Shown: positions 8,878 to 18,544, counted from the first letter of the stretch. The stretch: DNA of 64,000 nt from CAKOTZ01 sp964489885 (GCA_964489885.1 CAZAZX010000001.1:102490-166489); one strand, 5' to 3'. Translations and numbers: made by a program. Notes: generated by a model from the sequence alone, not told the origin.

Positions 8878-9429
8878 TTAATTTGCCACTACTACCATAG
8901 AATGGCGTATTACTTTATTTCCTATTTTATAACCTTTTCTGTATTCAAGTGTAATTTCTTTTTCGCCTAAGGTTTCATCTTCAACATGGCTTACAGCCTC
9001 GTGTAATTCTGGGTCAAATGTTTTACCTACTGTCTCAATTTCTTTAACATTTAATGTTGTAAAAATATTTTGCAATTGTTTGACAACCAGTTCTACACCT
9101 TGTTTGTATTGTGTATCTTCAGTTTTAACAGTAACTGCTTTTTCCAAATTGTCAACTGCCGGCAAAATTGCTGAAATTACATCTGCAAGAATAGAGTCAT
9201 ACATACTTTCTCTTTCTTTTGCATTTCTCTTTTTGTAATTTTCAAACTCTGCCATAACTCTTTTATATCTGTCATCTGTTTCGTCAAGTTCTTTTTTTAC
9301 TCCTTCAAGCTCCTTTTTTATATTATCTAAAGAAGCATCAGAAGTATTTTCTTCATTTTCATTAGAGTTTTGTGTTTTAAGTTCTTCTTGTTTTTCTTCG
9401 TTAATGTTGTCTTCTTTTGATTTTTCCAT
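8878..9429 (-). CDS. grpE: Nucleotide exchange factor GrpE
   Basis: This is 183 residues. An acidic, low-complexity N-terminus (about residues 1-35) leads into a long coiled coil (IKKELEGVKKELDETDDRYK) and the conserved FENYKKRNAKERESMY. The C-terminal beta domain ends YRKGYKIGNKVIRHSMVVV, the family signature. It drives ADP release from DnaK. It is the second gene of the operon, 22 bases after hrcA. Confidence 0.96.
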   Translation of the reverse strand: MEKSKEDNINEEKQEELKTQNSNENEENTSDASLDNIKKELEGVKKELDETDDRYKRVMAEFENYKKRNAKERESMYDSILADVISAILPAVDNLEKAVTVKTEDTQYKQGVELVVKQLQNIFTTLNVKEIETVGKTFDPELHEAVSHVEDETLGEKEITLEYRKGYKIGNKVIRHSMVVVAN

Positions 9430-9451
9430 TTTTTACCTCACTTTCTTGAAT

Positions 9452-10471
9452 TTATTCCATATTGTTATATTTTTCGTTCAGTAATTGCTTTATATATTTC
9501 ATTACAGAAATTACTTTTGAATAATCCATTCTTGTTGGTCCAATAATACCAATAGTACCTAAATCTTTATTGTCACATATATTTTTTATAGTAACAATAC
9601 TTAGGTTTTTAAGCTCATCATATTCATTTTCATTTCCAATATATACATTTACCCTTTGTACTCCACCATTCATTAATATATTGTATACTAATTCTTTTGT
9701 ATCTAAGATTTTTAACAGATTTTTTGCAATATCTACATCATTAAATTCAGGAAAATCAAATACTTTATCTTTCCCTTCTAAGTATATATCCGTGCTTTGG
9801 CGAATTACTTTATTCATTTCTGTAATTATAGGTTTAATAATTTTTAATTCATAATTCATTTCTGAATTAATAAATTCCTCCATCGGTAAATCAATCTGAC
9901 TTAATGATTTTCCCCTTAACTTTGCATTAAAAATATAATTTAGATTTTCAACTTGTAATTGAGTAATATCAGAGTCAAACTTTATAATTGATTCTTTTAT
10001 TAAACCTGTATCTGTAAGTATTACAGCCATTAAAACTCTAGAACCTAAAAGAACAAATTTAATGTCTATTATGATATGTGTATCTGTTTTAGGTCCTGTT
10101 GCAATTGATGTATAGTGTGTTATTTCAGATATTGTATTTGATGCAATTTTAGTTAAATCTTCTATTGCATCCACTTTTGTTTGCAATCTTTGACGAATAT
10201 ATGAAATTTCATCATAGCTAAGATTGTCCTCTTTTAGTAATTCATCAACATAAAATCTGTACCCCTTAGCAGAAGGAACTCTTCCAGCTGATGTATGTGG
10301 TTTTTCCAAATAACCTATTTGCTCTAAATCGCTCATTTCGTTTCTAATCGTAGCACTGCTTAAATTTATATCGTAATTTTTTAATATACTTGCTGAGCTA
10401 ACAGGCTCTGCTGTTCCAATATATTCTTCAATGATGGCTTGTAAAATTCTTCTTTTTCTATCATCAAGCAT
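9452..10471 (-). CDS. hrcA: Heat-shock repressor HrcA
   Basis: This is 339 residues. The N-terminal winged helix (MLDDRKRRILQAIIEEYI, then SSATIRNEMSDLEQIGYLEKPHTSAGRVPS) is the HrcA DNA-binding signature, followed by a GAF-like domain and the C-terminal GTIGIIGPTRMDYSKVI block. It represses its own operon by binding CIRCE and needs GroEL for folding. CIRCE lies only about 16 bases upstream of the start. The Shine-Dalgarno AGGTGAT is well placed for the ATG at 10471. It heads the operon hrcA-grpE-dnaK-dnaJ. Confidence 0.97.
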   Translation of the reverse strand: MLDDRKRRILQAIIEEYIGTAEPVSSASILKNYDINLSSATIRNEMSDLEQIGYLEKPHTSAGRVPSAKGYRFYVDELLKEDNLSYDEISYIRQRLQTKVDAIEDLTKIASNTISEITHYTSIATGPKTDTHIIIDIKFVLLGSRVLMAVILTDTGLIKESIIKFDSDITQLQVENLNYIFNAKLRGKSLSQIDLPMEEFINSEMNYELKIIKPIITEMNKVIRQSTDIYLEGKDKVFDFPEFNDVDIAKNLLKILDTKELVYNILMNGGVQRVNVYIGNENEYDELKNLSIVTIKNICDNKDLGTIGIIGPTRMDYSKVISVMKYIKQLLNEKYNNME

Positions 10472-10486
10472 ATATTATCACCTCTT

Positions 10487-10551
10487 TTAGCACTTTAATG
10501 TATCGAGTGCTAAACTGCTATTATATTATAACCATAATTACCCTTTGTCAA
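10487..10551 (-). promoter_or_regulatory. CIRCE operator and sigma-A promoter of the dnaK operon
   Basis: Read on the minus strand, TTGACA (10546-10551) is followed by overlapping -10 candidates TATAAT/TAATAT within 10521-10535. The inverted repeat TTAGCACTC-N9-AAGTGCTAA then spans 10487-10513. This is CIRCE with one mismatch in the second arm. Its position at the start of the transcript would block initiation when HrcA is bound. Confidence 0.93.
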
Positions 10552-10583
10552 TACTTTTTAATTAAAATTCACACAATGGACAT

Positions 10584-10633
10584 AAAAAAATCTGTAAAAC
10601 AACATCGCCAACTTCGGCGATGCTGTTTTACAG
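10584..10633 (-). terminator. Terminator containing the rqcP stop codon
   Basis: An 18-bp stem (CTGTAAAACAGCATCGCC with one G-T pair) has a 5-base loop and is followed on the minus strand by ATTTTTTT. The rqcP stop codon (10628-10630) lies inside the first arm, so the last codons of the gene lead directly into the hairpin. Confidence 0.9.
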
Positions 10634-10864
10634 TATTTTAATTATTTCTCCCATATCTTTTACTTGTCTTTCTGGAACCTTTATTATTTCAAATTGTGAT
10701 GTTTTATCTCCAAACTTGATTGTTACTATATCTCCTACTTTTACATCATAACTTGGCTTTACCACTTTTCCATTTATAAGAACACGCCCATTATCTACAA
10801 CTTCATTTGCCACTGTTCTTCTCTTTATCACTCTACTTATTTTTAAAAATTTATCTAATCTCAT
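10628..10864 (-). CDS. rqcP: S4-domain ribosome quality-control protein RqcP
   Basis: This is 78 residues, nearly all one S4 RNA-binding domain: MRLDKFLKISRVIKRR at the N-terminus, then NGRVLINGKVVKPSYDVKVGD. It matches Bacillus RqcP (YabO) closely in the first 20 residues and in length. The known role is to stabilise peptidyl-tRNA on 50S subunits during alanine tailing by RqcH. It follows recN by 12 bases, so the two are co-transcribed, which is not the usual mazG/divIC context. Hsp15-type S4 proteins are a less likely alternative because they are longer. Confidence 0.88.
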   Translation of the reverse strand: MRLDKFLKISRVIKRRTVANEVVDNGRVLINGKVVKPSYDVKVGDIVTIKFGDKTSQFEIIKVPERQVKDMGEIIKIL

Positions 10865-10876
10865 ATAATCCCACCT

Positions 10877-12490
10877 TTAGCTTTCTCTTAATGCTTTTGC
10901 ATGTGCAAGTGCAACCTCTGTTTGTTCACCACTTGCTATTCTTGCAATTTCATTTATTATTTCTTCTTCATTTAATTTTTTTATATGTGTTTTTGTTTGT
11001 TCATTTATAACTTCTTTTGAAATATAAAAATTATCATCTCCTTTTGCAGCAATAACAGCCAAGTGAGTTATGCAAATAACTTGATGTTTTTGTGCTATTA
11101 ATTTTAGCTTTTCTCCCACCTTATTTGCCGCAATTCCGCTAATTCCAGTATCAATTTCATCAAACACTAAAATTGGAACTTGATCTATATCTGCTAATAC
11201 TGTTTTAATTCCAAGCATTATTCTTGAAAGTTCTCCACCTGATGCAATTTTAATTAAAGGTTTATATGTATCTCCAACATTTGTTGCAATTAAAAATTCT
11301 ACCTTATCTAATCCATTTTTATTATATGTTTCTTCAGTACTCCATACTATATCTGTCTTAAACTTAGCATTAACCATTTCCAAATCAACAAGCTGTTCTG
11401 TTATATTTTTATCTAATTTTTTAGCAGTTTCCATTCGTAGTTTATGTAGTTGTTTCGAGATTTTAAGCATTTCAACTTGCACTTTAGAAATTTCTTCTTT
11501 TAAGTTATTATTATATTCTTCTATATTTTCCAATTTTGAAATTTCTTTTTTTAAATCTTCTGCATAATTTAATATTTCTTCTATAGAATTTCCATATTTT
11601 CTTTTTAAAGAAAATATTAAATCCAATCTTTCTTCTGTTTGTTGTCTTTCATTTTCATCAAAGTATATTTCTGATTGTAAATCCGCAATATCTCTTGCAA
11701 GCTCTTCCAAATTATAGTATAGTTCTTGAATATTTTTTAAATTTTCAGAATATTTTGAATCCAAATTTTCTATTTTTTCTAAGTTTCTTTTTGCAATATT
11801 TATTGAATCTAATGAAACCTCTGACAATTGGTAATTTGCACTTGCTAAATTTTCAGATATAGTTTCAGAATTTAACATTAACTTTCTTTGAGCCTCAAGT
11901 CTTTCATCTTCACCAATTTTTAGATTTGCATTTTCAATTTCTTCTAATTGATATTTCAATAAATCTAGCCTTCTTTGTTTTTCTTTATCATCTCCAAAAT
12001 GCTCCTCTAAATCTTTTTTTAATCCATTCCAATGTATATAAAGTTTTAAATATTGTTCTTTTAATTTTAAAAGAGTATCTCCTGCAAATCTATCTAAAAA
12101 TTGTATATGCATTTGTGAATCTAAAATAGATTGATTATCATGCTGACCATGAATGTCTATTATATTTAGCATAAACTCCCTTAGGTCGTTAACATTTACC
12201 ATTCTTCCATTAATTTTGCATACGTTTTTTCCACTTAAATTAATTTCCCTAGAAACAATGACTGAATCTTCATTATTTTCTAAATTAAGACTTGCTTCAA
12301 CAAATGAATAATCTTCACCTGTTCTAATAATTTCTTTTGAAAATCTTCCTCCAGCTAGTATTTTTAAAGCATCTATAATTAAAGTTTTTCCAGCACCTGT
12401 TTCTCCTGTTAACACATTAAAATTAGGTCCAAAATCAATATTTAAATCTTCAATAATTCCTATATTTCTGATGTGTATGCTAGTTATCAT
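10877..12490 (-). CDS. recN: DNA repair protein RecN
   Basis: This is 537 residues from the ATG at 12490. A TTG four codons upstream is too close to the AGGAG Shine-Dalgarno (1 base), so the ATG is preferred. It is an SMC-like ATPase: Walker A in LTGETGAGKTLII, long central coiled coils with a hinge region, signature ASGGELSRIMLGIK, and Walker B in PILVFDEIDTGISG. RecN acts early at double-strand breaks by tethering DNA ends. Its place near recA and recX (separated by scpA and a DUF2953 gene) fits a repair and chromosome-maintenance neighbourhood. Confidence 0.96.
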   Translation of the reverse strand: MITSIHIRNIGIIEDLNIDFGPNFNVLTGETGAGKTLIIDALKILAGGRFSKEIIRTGEDYSFVEASLNLENNEDSVIVSREINLSGKNVCKINGRMVNVNDLREFMLNIIDIHGQHDNQSILDSQMHIQFLDRFAGDTLLKLKEQYLKLYIHWNGLKKDLEEHFGDDKEKQRRLDLLKYQLEEIENANLKIGEDERLEAQRKLMLNSETISENLASANYQLSEVSLDSINIAKRNLEKIENLDSKYSENLKNIQELYYNLEELARDIADLQSEIYFDENERQQTEERLDLIFSLKRKYGNSIEEILNYAEDLKKEISKLENIEEYNNNLKEEISKVQVEMLKISKQLHKLRMETAKKLDKNITEQLVDLEMVNAKFKTDIVWSTEETYNKNGLDKVEFLIATNVGDTYKPLIKIASGGELSRIMLGIKTVLADIDQVPILVFDEIDTGISGIAANKVGEKLKLIAQKHQVICITHLAVIAAKGDDNFYISKEVINEQTKTHIKKLNEEEIINEIARIASGEQTEVALAHAKALRES

Positions 12491-12549
12491 ATATTTTCTC
12501 AACTCCTATTTTATATTAATTTTGTATTTTCTTCAATATTTTTTAGCTT

Positions 12550-13149
12550 TTACCCATATCTTTTGTTAAATAAACCATTATAATTGTTTTGACCTATTTT
12601 AATAATTTTTTTATTATTTTTTCTATTTAAAATTAGCATTTTTATTATATGTATTAAATCAAATACGATAATACAGCTAAAATCTAAATCTATGGTATTT
12701 TTATTTGAATATATTGGTGTCACAACAAAAAAATGTTTTTTGGGATTATATTTTTTTGTATGATTACCAATAAATATCCCAATAAATGTTGAAATCATAG
12801 CAATTAGCATTGATGTTAATATTGCATCTTCGGTTCCTATATGCAATGATAAATTAAACTTATCAATATTGTAATCTATTTTTTTCATTTTCTTTAGTAA
12901 TTTGCTTGTACTATTATTTTTTGGATTATATTTTACGATTTTTTTTAAAGGCTTAATCTTCCTTTTATTAATTGAAATTCCTGCATATTTTATTTTATTT
13001 GCAATTAACAATTGTATTTTTATTAAAAAATCCAATTTAATATCATTAGACTCTGGCTTTTTGATTATTCTTATATAATTAACATCTATTCTAACTTTTG
13101 TTATTGTTAATAAAATAATAAGAATTAATAATAAAAAGACTAAAATCAT
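12550..13149 (-). CDS. DUF2953-like membrane protein
   Basis: This is 199 residues. One membrane helix lies at the very N-terminus (residues 2-17) and a second hydrophobic segment near residues 112-130 (LTSMLIAMISTFIGIFIG). A lysine-rich middle precedes HIGTEDAILTS, which resembles the GxxDAxxTG block of DUF2953 (Bacillus YtfI). In many spore formers DUF2953 genes lie beside scpA/scpB and ytfJ, and this one follows scpA by 56 bases, which supports the call. GGAGGATAT precedes the ATG. The function is unknown; the context suggests a sporulation or envelope role. Confidence 0.6.
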   Translation of the reverse strand: MILVFLLLILIILLTITKVRIDVNYIRIIKKPESNDIKLDFLIKIQLLIANKIKYAGISINKRKIKPLKKIVKYNPKNNSTSKLLKKMKKIDYNIDKFNLSLHIGTEDAILTSMLIAMISTFIGIFIGNHTKKYNPKKHFFVVTPIYSNKNTIDLDFSCIIVFDLIHIIKMLILNRKNNKKIIKIGQNNYNGLFNKRYG

Positions 13150-13205
13150 AGATATCCTCCATAATAATTAGTCTTTCCATTCATTTATGTTTTATTCAAA
13201 TATAA

Positions 13206-13964
13206 CTATTTACTTTTTCGGTTTACTTTACTAACTACAATGTCTCCAAAAAGTTCATTTTGTTCTACAGTTACTTTATTTCTTCTATTTAGCTCAAGTA
13301 GTCCAGAAAAAGCAGTTATAATTTCCATTTTCGAACATTTGCTTGTTGAAAATAATTTTCCAAAAACAAAACTAGAATTCCTAATAAGTTCTCTAAAAAT
13401 ATCCTTTAATTTGCTCGTAACGCTTATTGTTTCTCTAATTGCTATTTTTTCAATATTTTTTGAATTTTCATTGATTCTCTCTTTACTTATTTTTATCAAC
13501 TTCAAATATATAGTTTCCAATTTTTCTTTTTCGTATACATTCTCTAATTTTTGCGGTTTTAATGCTATTTCGTCTTGCTTTTTAAATAATCTATTTTTAT
13601 ATTTATCATAATTTTCTTTTAACATTTGCGATACTTGTTTATATCTTTTGTATTCAATAATTTTATTTAGCAATTCTTCTTCAGTCAACTCTGCTTCATC
13701 TTCTACCTCTTTTGGCAAAAGGCTTTTTGACTTTATCAAAACCAAATTTGATGCCATTATTAAAAACTCACTTGCGATTTCTAGATTCATTTTCTCATTA
13801 GCACTTAGAAATTCTAAATATTGGTCAGCTATTTCTGAAATTTTTACTTCTGAAATCTCCATTTTATTTTTATCGATAAGATAGCAAAGCAAATCTAAAG
13901 GTCCTTCAAAGTTATCAATTTTTATAGCATATTTATTTGTTTCCAATGTTAAAACATTGTTCAT
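13206..13964 (-). CDS. scpA: Segregation and condensation protein ScpA
   Basis: This 252-residue kleisin has the conserved N-terminal block YAIKIDNFEGPLDLLCYLIDKNKM, here cited only by its core FEGPLDLLCYLI, then EISEIADQYLEFL. The C-terminal winged helix (SKCSKMEIITAFSGLLELNRR, core ITAFSGLLELNR) contacts the SMC head. ScpA bridges the SMC dimer together with ScpB. The usual downstream scpB is missing here, and a DUF2953 gene takes its place. It lies about 40 bases after recX. Confidence 0.93.
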   Translation of the reverse strand: MNNVLTLETNKYAIKIDNFEGPLDLLCYLIDKNKMEISEVKISEIADQYLEFLSANEKMNLEIASEFLIMASNLVLIKSKSLLPKEVEDEAELTEEELLNKIIEYKRYKQVSQMLKENYDKYKNRLFKKQDEIALKPQKLENVYEKEKLETIYLKLIKISKERINENSKNIEKIAIRETISVTSKLKDIFRELIRNSSFVFGKLFSTSKCSKMEIITAFSGLLELNRRNKVTVEQNELFGDIVVSKVNRKSK

Positions 13965-14004
13965 TACTTAAATCATTCCTTTCTGCCTATTAAATATTGA
14001 ATTT

Positions 14005-14448
14005 TTATTCCTCTTCTATAGCATAGTTTATGCTTTCCTCTCTATATCCTTTTTTCTTCAGAAATATTATTATATCTTTTTTATCTAAGTTTGATGATTT
14101 TTTTATATATATTTTTTTTGCACATTTTTTTTCATATTCTTCTAATTTTTCTTCGTTTTTTTCAAAGTAATCATCTATGATTTTACTGCTTAAACCTTTT
14201 GAAAATAATTTATATGAAATTTCTTTTATAGAAAGAGTTCTTAAATACATAAATTCGTTTACAGCTCTTTCTATATAATTATTGTCATTTATATAACCCA
14301 ATTCTTTTAAATAGTCTATAACATCATCAAGCATATTTTCGCTAACATCTTTAAATTTTAGCCTTATTTCATATTCTGTTCTTTTCTTATATAAAACATA
14401 TTTTAGTACTTTGGTTTTTAGTGCATCAAACTCTACTAATTCATCCAT
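14005..14448 (-). CDS. recX: Regulatory protein RecX
   Basis: This 147-residue, short RecX has three-helix repeats: the first around KYVLYKKRTEYEIRLKFK, the second at DVIDYLKELGYINDNNYIERAV, and the third with ISYKLFSKGLSSKIIDDYF. RecX binds RecA filaments and modulates strand exchange. It follows recA by 26 bases in the same operon, the normal arrangement. It is at the lower end of the family length range but all parts look present. Confidence 0.9.
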   Translation of the reverse strand: MDELVEFDALKTKVLKYVLYKKRTEYEIRLKFKDVSENMLDDVIDYLKELGYINDNNYIERAVNEFMYLRTLSIKEISYKLFSKGLSSKIIDDYFEKNEEKLEEYEKKCAKKIYIKKSSNLDKKDIIIFLKKKGYREESINYAIEEE

Positions 14449-14474
14449 AAAATCTTACCTTATTTATATTTTAT

Positions 14475-15527
14475 TTATTCCTTTTCATCATCATCTTCTT
14501 TTTTATTTCCACCATCTAAACTCTGTTCAAAAGCTTGTTCAAAGTTTTCTCTAATTTTTGCTTCAATTTCATTCATAAATTCTGGATTATCTTGTAAATA
14601 CTTTTTAATATTTTCTCTACCCTGTCCTAATCTATTTCCATTATAGCTGAACCATGATCCGCTCTTCTCAATTATATCTAAGTTCACAGCCATATCTAAG
14701 ATATTTCCAGCTTTTGAAATTCCTTCTCCATAAATAATATCAAATTCAGCCTCTCTAAATGGTGGTGCAACCTTGTTTTTTACCACTTTAACTCTTGCTC
14801 TACTTCCTATTACATTACCATCTTGTTTAATATTTTCAGTCCTTCTAATATCCATTCTAACAGATGCATAGAATTTTAATGCTCTACCACCAGTTGTTGT
14901 TTCTGGATTTCCAAACATAACACCAATTTTCTCTCTTAATTGGTTAATGAATATTAAAACTGTTTTTGATTTGTTTATGACACCTGCAAGTTTCCTTAAT
15001 GCTTGTGACATTAATCTAGCTTGCAAACCCATGTGAGAATCTCCCATATCTCCATCTATTTCAGCCTTTGGAACAAGGGCTGCAACAGAATCAACAACAA
15101 CAACATCTAGTGCTCCGCTTCTTACTAATGCTTCAACTATTTCTAAAGCTTGTTCTCCAGTATCAGGTTGTGAAACAATCAAATTATCAATGTCCACTCC
15201 TAATTTTTTTGCATAAACAGGATCTAAGGCATGTTCAGCATCTATAAAAGCTGCCTCTCCTCCATCTTTTTGTGCTTCTGCAATTATATGCAAAGCAAGT
15301 GTTGTTTTACCTGAAGATTCTGGTCCATATATTTCTACTATTCTTCCTCTAGGAACTCCACCAATTCCTAAAGCTACATCTAAACTAAGTGCACCTGTTG
15401 GTATGGCTTCAACATTCATTGCAGTATATTCTCCTAGTTTCATAATTGAACCTTTTCCAAATTGTTTTTCAATTTGGTTCATAGCAACATCTAATGCTTT
15501 TTTCTTTTCTGCATTCTCTATACTCAT
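14475..15527 (-). CDS. recA: Recombinase RecA
   Basis: This is 350 residues from the ATG at 15527, which has GGGAGG 8 bases upstream. An in-frame ATG seven codons earlier lacks a ribosome site. The sequence shows Walker A (GPESSGKTT), Walker B (VVVVDSVAAL), the L1 loop (GDSHMGLQARLMSQ), the NQLREKIGVMFGNPETTTGG block with loop L2, and the acidic tail DDDEKE. It mediates homologous strand exchange and SOS induction. No clear LexA box was recognised upstream. Confidence 0.97.
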   Translation of the reverse strand: MSIENAEKKKALDVAMNQIEKQFGKGSIMKLGEYTAMNVEAIPTGALSLDVALGIGGVPRGRIVEIYGPESSGKTTLALHIIAEAQKDGGEAAFIDAEHALDPVYAKKLGVDIDNLIVSQPDTGEQALEIVEALVRSGALDVVVVDSVAALVPKAEIDGDMGDSHMGLQARLMSQALRKLAGVINKSKTVLIFINQLREKIGVMFGNPETTTGGRALKFYASVRMDIRRTENIKQDGNVIGSRARVKVVKNKVAPPFREAEFDIIYGEGISKAGNILDMAVNLDIIEKSGSWFSYNGNRLGQGRENIKKYLQDNPEFMNEIEAKIRENFEQAFEQSLDGGNKKEDDDEKE

Positions 15528-15600
15528 TTTTATTTCCTCCCATTTCAAACATTTGTTTGCATTAATTATATATCTTAAATTTTATTTGTCAACAATTTTT

Positions 15601-17194
15601 TTAATTTTCTCTATACCAATTTTCTATATTATAAAAAATGTTATACCAAGTTGGACTTAAATCCCCTACTAAACTAGAACTATATATTAAATATTCACGA
15701 CTTCTGTATAATGAAATATAAGGTACTTCTTCTTGATATTTCTCTTGCATTTTTTTATAATATTCTTTAATCATTTTTGAATCGCTAATATTTCTAATTG
15801 AATTCATAATTTTGCTAATTTCATCATTTGAATAATTTGCTAAATTACCATTACCAAAATAGCGTGTTAAATCTGGATTAGTTCCCAAATTTGTTCCTGC
15901 TAATATCAAGTCATAATTTTTATTTTCTAAATAAGCTCTATATTGGTCATCAGAAACTTGTCTAATATTAACTATAATTCCTATGTCTGCTAACTGATTC
16001 TTTATGCTTTCAGCAACTGCACACCTATGTACATTTGAGGCATTTACAATAAGGCTGAAATTTGTTTTTAAAGTTCTATAGTTTTCAAATTTAGACCATG
16101 TTCCATATTGAAGTAACCATCCATTATCTTCTAAAATTTTCTTTGCTGCTTCAGAATTAAATTGAATTACTCCAACATCATTTGAATATAGTCCATTTCC
16201 ATAATCTAATGGATCATTTGCAATATAATAATTATTATTAAAAATTGTTGCAATAATATTATTCTTATCTATTGCAGATGCTATAGCTTGTCTAACTTCT
16301 TTTTTAGCTAAAACAGTATTTTTTAGATTCATTACCAAAAAATCATATTCTCTTCCTTGATAGTCTTTTACCTCAAAACCTATTTTACCAATATATTGAC
16401 TAAAATTTACATTAGTAGTTGGAATTAAATCTATGTTTCCAATTTTAAATGCGTTATATACCTCACCCATTGAACTATATAAATTAAGTGTTATTGTATC
16501 TAATTTTGCATTTTTTTCTGAAATATTCCACCATTGGTCATTTTTTACAATTCCTATATATGTACCTTGCACATCTTTTATTTTGTACATTCCTGTACCC
16601 ATTGGAACTTTTGCACTTTGTACAAAATCGTCATCTATGTAATAATGATATGGCATAATTGGAAAAATTAAATTATATTCAAAAAAAGGGTCATCTTCAC
16701 TTAAATTTATTTTTATCGTATGGTCATCAATAATATTTAAACTTGTAATATCCTTCACATTTTCTTGATATATTGATGCAAATGTCCCTTCCTTTAATTT
16801 GTCAATTGTAAATTGAACATCTTGTGCAACAAGTGGCATTCCATCATGCCAAGTCACATCATCTCTAAGTTTAATTAAATATGTGTTATCACCTGTTTTT
16901 GAATATTCTTTTGCTAAACAATTACTAAGAGTAAAATCATTATTAAGAGTTAACAATGGCTCAAATATCAATTTGTCTACATATTGCACTGTTTTATTAG
17001 TACTGATTAGCGGATTCATAGTATCATACTTAGAAACACCCATTCTTAAATTTGTTAGAACTTGTTTTTTTGGTTCTTCAGCGACTTGACTTTCTCCGAA
17101 CATTTTCTTTGTGATTTTGTTGATAAATTGTATATGAAGCAAAAACAACTAAGCCTATTACAACAATAATAAAAATATATTTAAATACCTTCAA
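15601..17194 (-). CDS. Family 5 oligopeptide-type solute-binding protein, interrupted by an in-frame CGG (+1)
   Basis: The reading frame from the TTG at 17194 (AGGTGG upstream) gives a lysine-start membrane anchor, KVFKYIFIIVVIGLVVF, then NHKENV and CGG at 17096-17098, and closes six codons on. Skipping the C gives GGA and the long frame ESQVAEEPKKQVLTNLRMG, so the joined product is 530 residues. The body is SBP_bac_5: VQYVDKLIFEPLLTL, VTWHDGMPLVAQDVQFTIDKL, and AIASAIDKNNI. Such proteins bind peptides or nickel for ABC import. Here a single N-terminal anchor replaces the usual lipobox. No permease genes lie nearby, so it may be an orphan receptor. If the shift is not read, the protein has no export signal. 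Confidence 0.8.
17096..17098 (-). other. CGG +1 recoding site (binding protein)
   Basis: The codons are GTT CGG AGA in the incoming frame. Dropping the C gives GTT-C-GGA-GAA, that is Val-Gly-Glu (glycine 33), and joins the membrane anchor to the binding domain. Confidence 0.75.
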
Positions 17195-17270
17195 AATATC
17201 CACCTCTAACTTTACAGTATCATATACTAAAAGCATAAAATTTTCAAGTGAATTAAATCATAAAAAATAC

Positions 17271-17310
17271 AAAAAGGGGGCTAAACATAAAATAAAATGC
17301 TTAACCCCCA
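17271..17310 (-). terminator. Terminator after spoVS
   Basis: On the minus strand, GGGGGTTAA pairs with TTAGCCCCC (one G-T pair) around an A/T-rich loop and is followed by a run of five T. It lies about 30 bases past the spoVS stop. Confidence 0.88.
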
Positions 17311-17339
17311 TATAACTTGAATAAAGCAACAAATGCTTT

Positions 17340-17603
17340 TTATTTTCTTGATTCAACAATCAATTTTATTCCAGTTCTATCTTCTCCTTCAACTTGAACT
17401 TCAGCAAATGCAGGTATGCAAACCAAATCAACTCCAGCAGGAGCAACGAATCCTCTTGCTATTGCAATTGCCTTAACTGCTTGATTCAATGCACCAGCAC
17501 CTATTGCTTGCATTTCTGCCTTTTGAGTTTCTTTTACTAATCCTGCTATCGCACCAGCTACTGAATTTGGATTTGATTTTGATGAGATTTTTAAAATTTC
17601 CAT
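17340..17603 (-). CDS. spoVS: Stage V sporulation protein S
   Basis: This is 87 residues from the ATG at 17603, the typical SpoVS length. An upstream in-frame ATG at 17624 would add MKGKVVK, but the AAAGGAAAGG Shine-Dalgarno lies between the two, so the inner start is used. The body (KSNPNSVAGAIAG, AIGAGALNQAVKAIAIARGF, VDLVCIPAFAEV) is almost invariant across the family. It is an Alba-like protein needed for late sporulation and septation in Bacillus. Its presence supports a spore-forming ancestry. It is monocistronic with its own terminator. Confidence 0.96.
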   Translation of the reverse strand: MEILKISSKSNPNSVAGAIAGLVKETQKAEMQAIGAGALNQAVKAIAIARGFVAPAGVDLVCIPAFAEVQVEGEDRTGIKLIVESRK

Positions 17604-17773
17604 TTTTACGACCTTTCCTTTCATAAAGTCAATTCTTAATTTTTGACTTTCATAAATATTTTTGTTTTACAAACTACAAATATATTTATAATATATTTTA
17701 TATAAAAAGTCTAGTGATTTTATGGTAAAAAAAGGAAATTTCATCGCGTATAATTACTGTTTTTCGGCACATT

Positions 17774-18544
17774 CTACAATTTTATTCTACTTATTTTAAT
17801 TGTTCGACAATCTTCATCATTAATATCAAAAATACATGCATTAAACATTGCCTCTCCTCCAGCTACTGCATATCTTTCTGGTAAAGAAGTAGTAAATCTT
17901 TTTAGTGATGCTTCTAAATTCATTCCAATAACAGATTTTTTTGGTCCTGTCATACCTATATCTGTAATATAAGCTGTACCTTTTTCAAGTATTGTTTCAT
18001 CAGCTGTTTGTACATGAGTATGTGTACCATAAACAACATTTACCCTTCCATCTAGAAAATAACCCATAGCAATTTTCTCAGCCGTAGCTTCAGCATGAAA
18101 ATCTACAATTATAATATCTACATTTTTTCCTATTTTTTTTATTATTTCATCTATAGCAGTAAATGGGTTATCTGACAATACATTTAAGGAAGCTCTGCCT
18201 ATTAAATTTATTACAGCTATTTTCTTTCCATTACATTCATAAATTCCATATCTATTTCCTGGAACACCTTTACTATAATTTGCTGGAACCAACAATTTTT
18301 TGTTATTTATAATTTTAAATATATCTTTTTTTCCCCAAGTATGGTTTCCCATTGTAATTACATCTACACCTGTTTCTATCAATTCATAAAATATTTTTTC
18401 AGTAATTCCCATTCCATCTGCTGAGTTTTCTGCATTTACAATTATAAAATCTATTTTTTCTTTTTCTCTAATATTTTTTAACACTTCTTTTGCTTTATTT
18501 ACTCCAGCTTGCCCAACTATATCTCCTACTGCAATAACTCTCAT
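17774..18544 (-). CDS. ymdB: YmdB-type metallophosphoesterase
   Basis: This is 256 residues from the ATG at 18544 (AAGGATG upstream). A TTG six codons earlier sits within the ribosome site. The dimetal ligands are visible in order: GDIVGQAG, NAENSADG, MGNHTWGKKD, VDFHAEATAEK, and GTHTHVQTADE. The Bacillus homologue hydrolyses 2',3'-cyclic nucleotides and influences biofilm and spore decisions. It is often next to rny and spoVS; spoVS is 170 bases downstream here and rny is 16 kb away. Confidence 0.92.
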   Translation of the reverse strand: MRVIAVGDIVGQAGVNKAKEVLKNIREKEKIDFIIVNAENSADGMGITEKIFYELIETGVDVITMGNHTWGKKDIFKIINNKKLLVPANYSKGVPGNRYGIYECNGKKIAVINLIGRASLNVLSDNPFTAIDEIIKKIGKNVDIIIVDFHAEATAEKIAMGYFLDGRVNVVYGTHTHVQTADETILEKGTAYITDIGMTGPKKSVIGMNLEASLKRFTTSLPERYAVAGGEAMFNACIFDINDEDCRTIKISRIKL

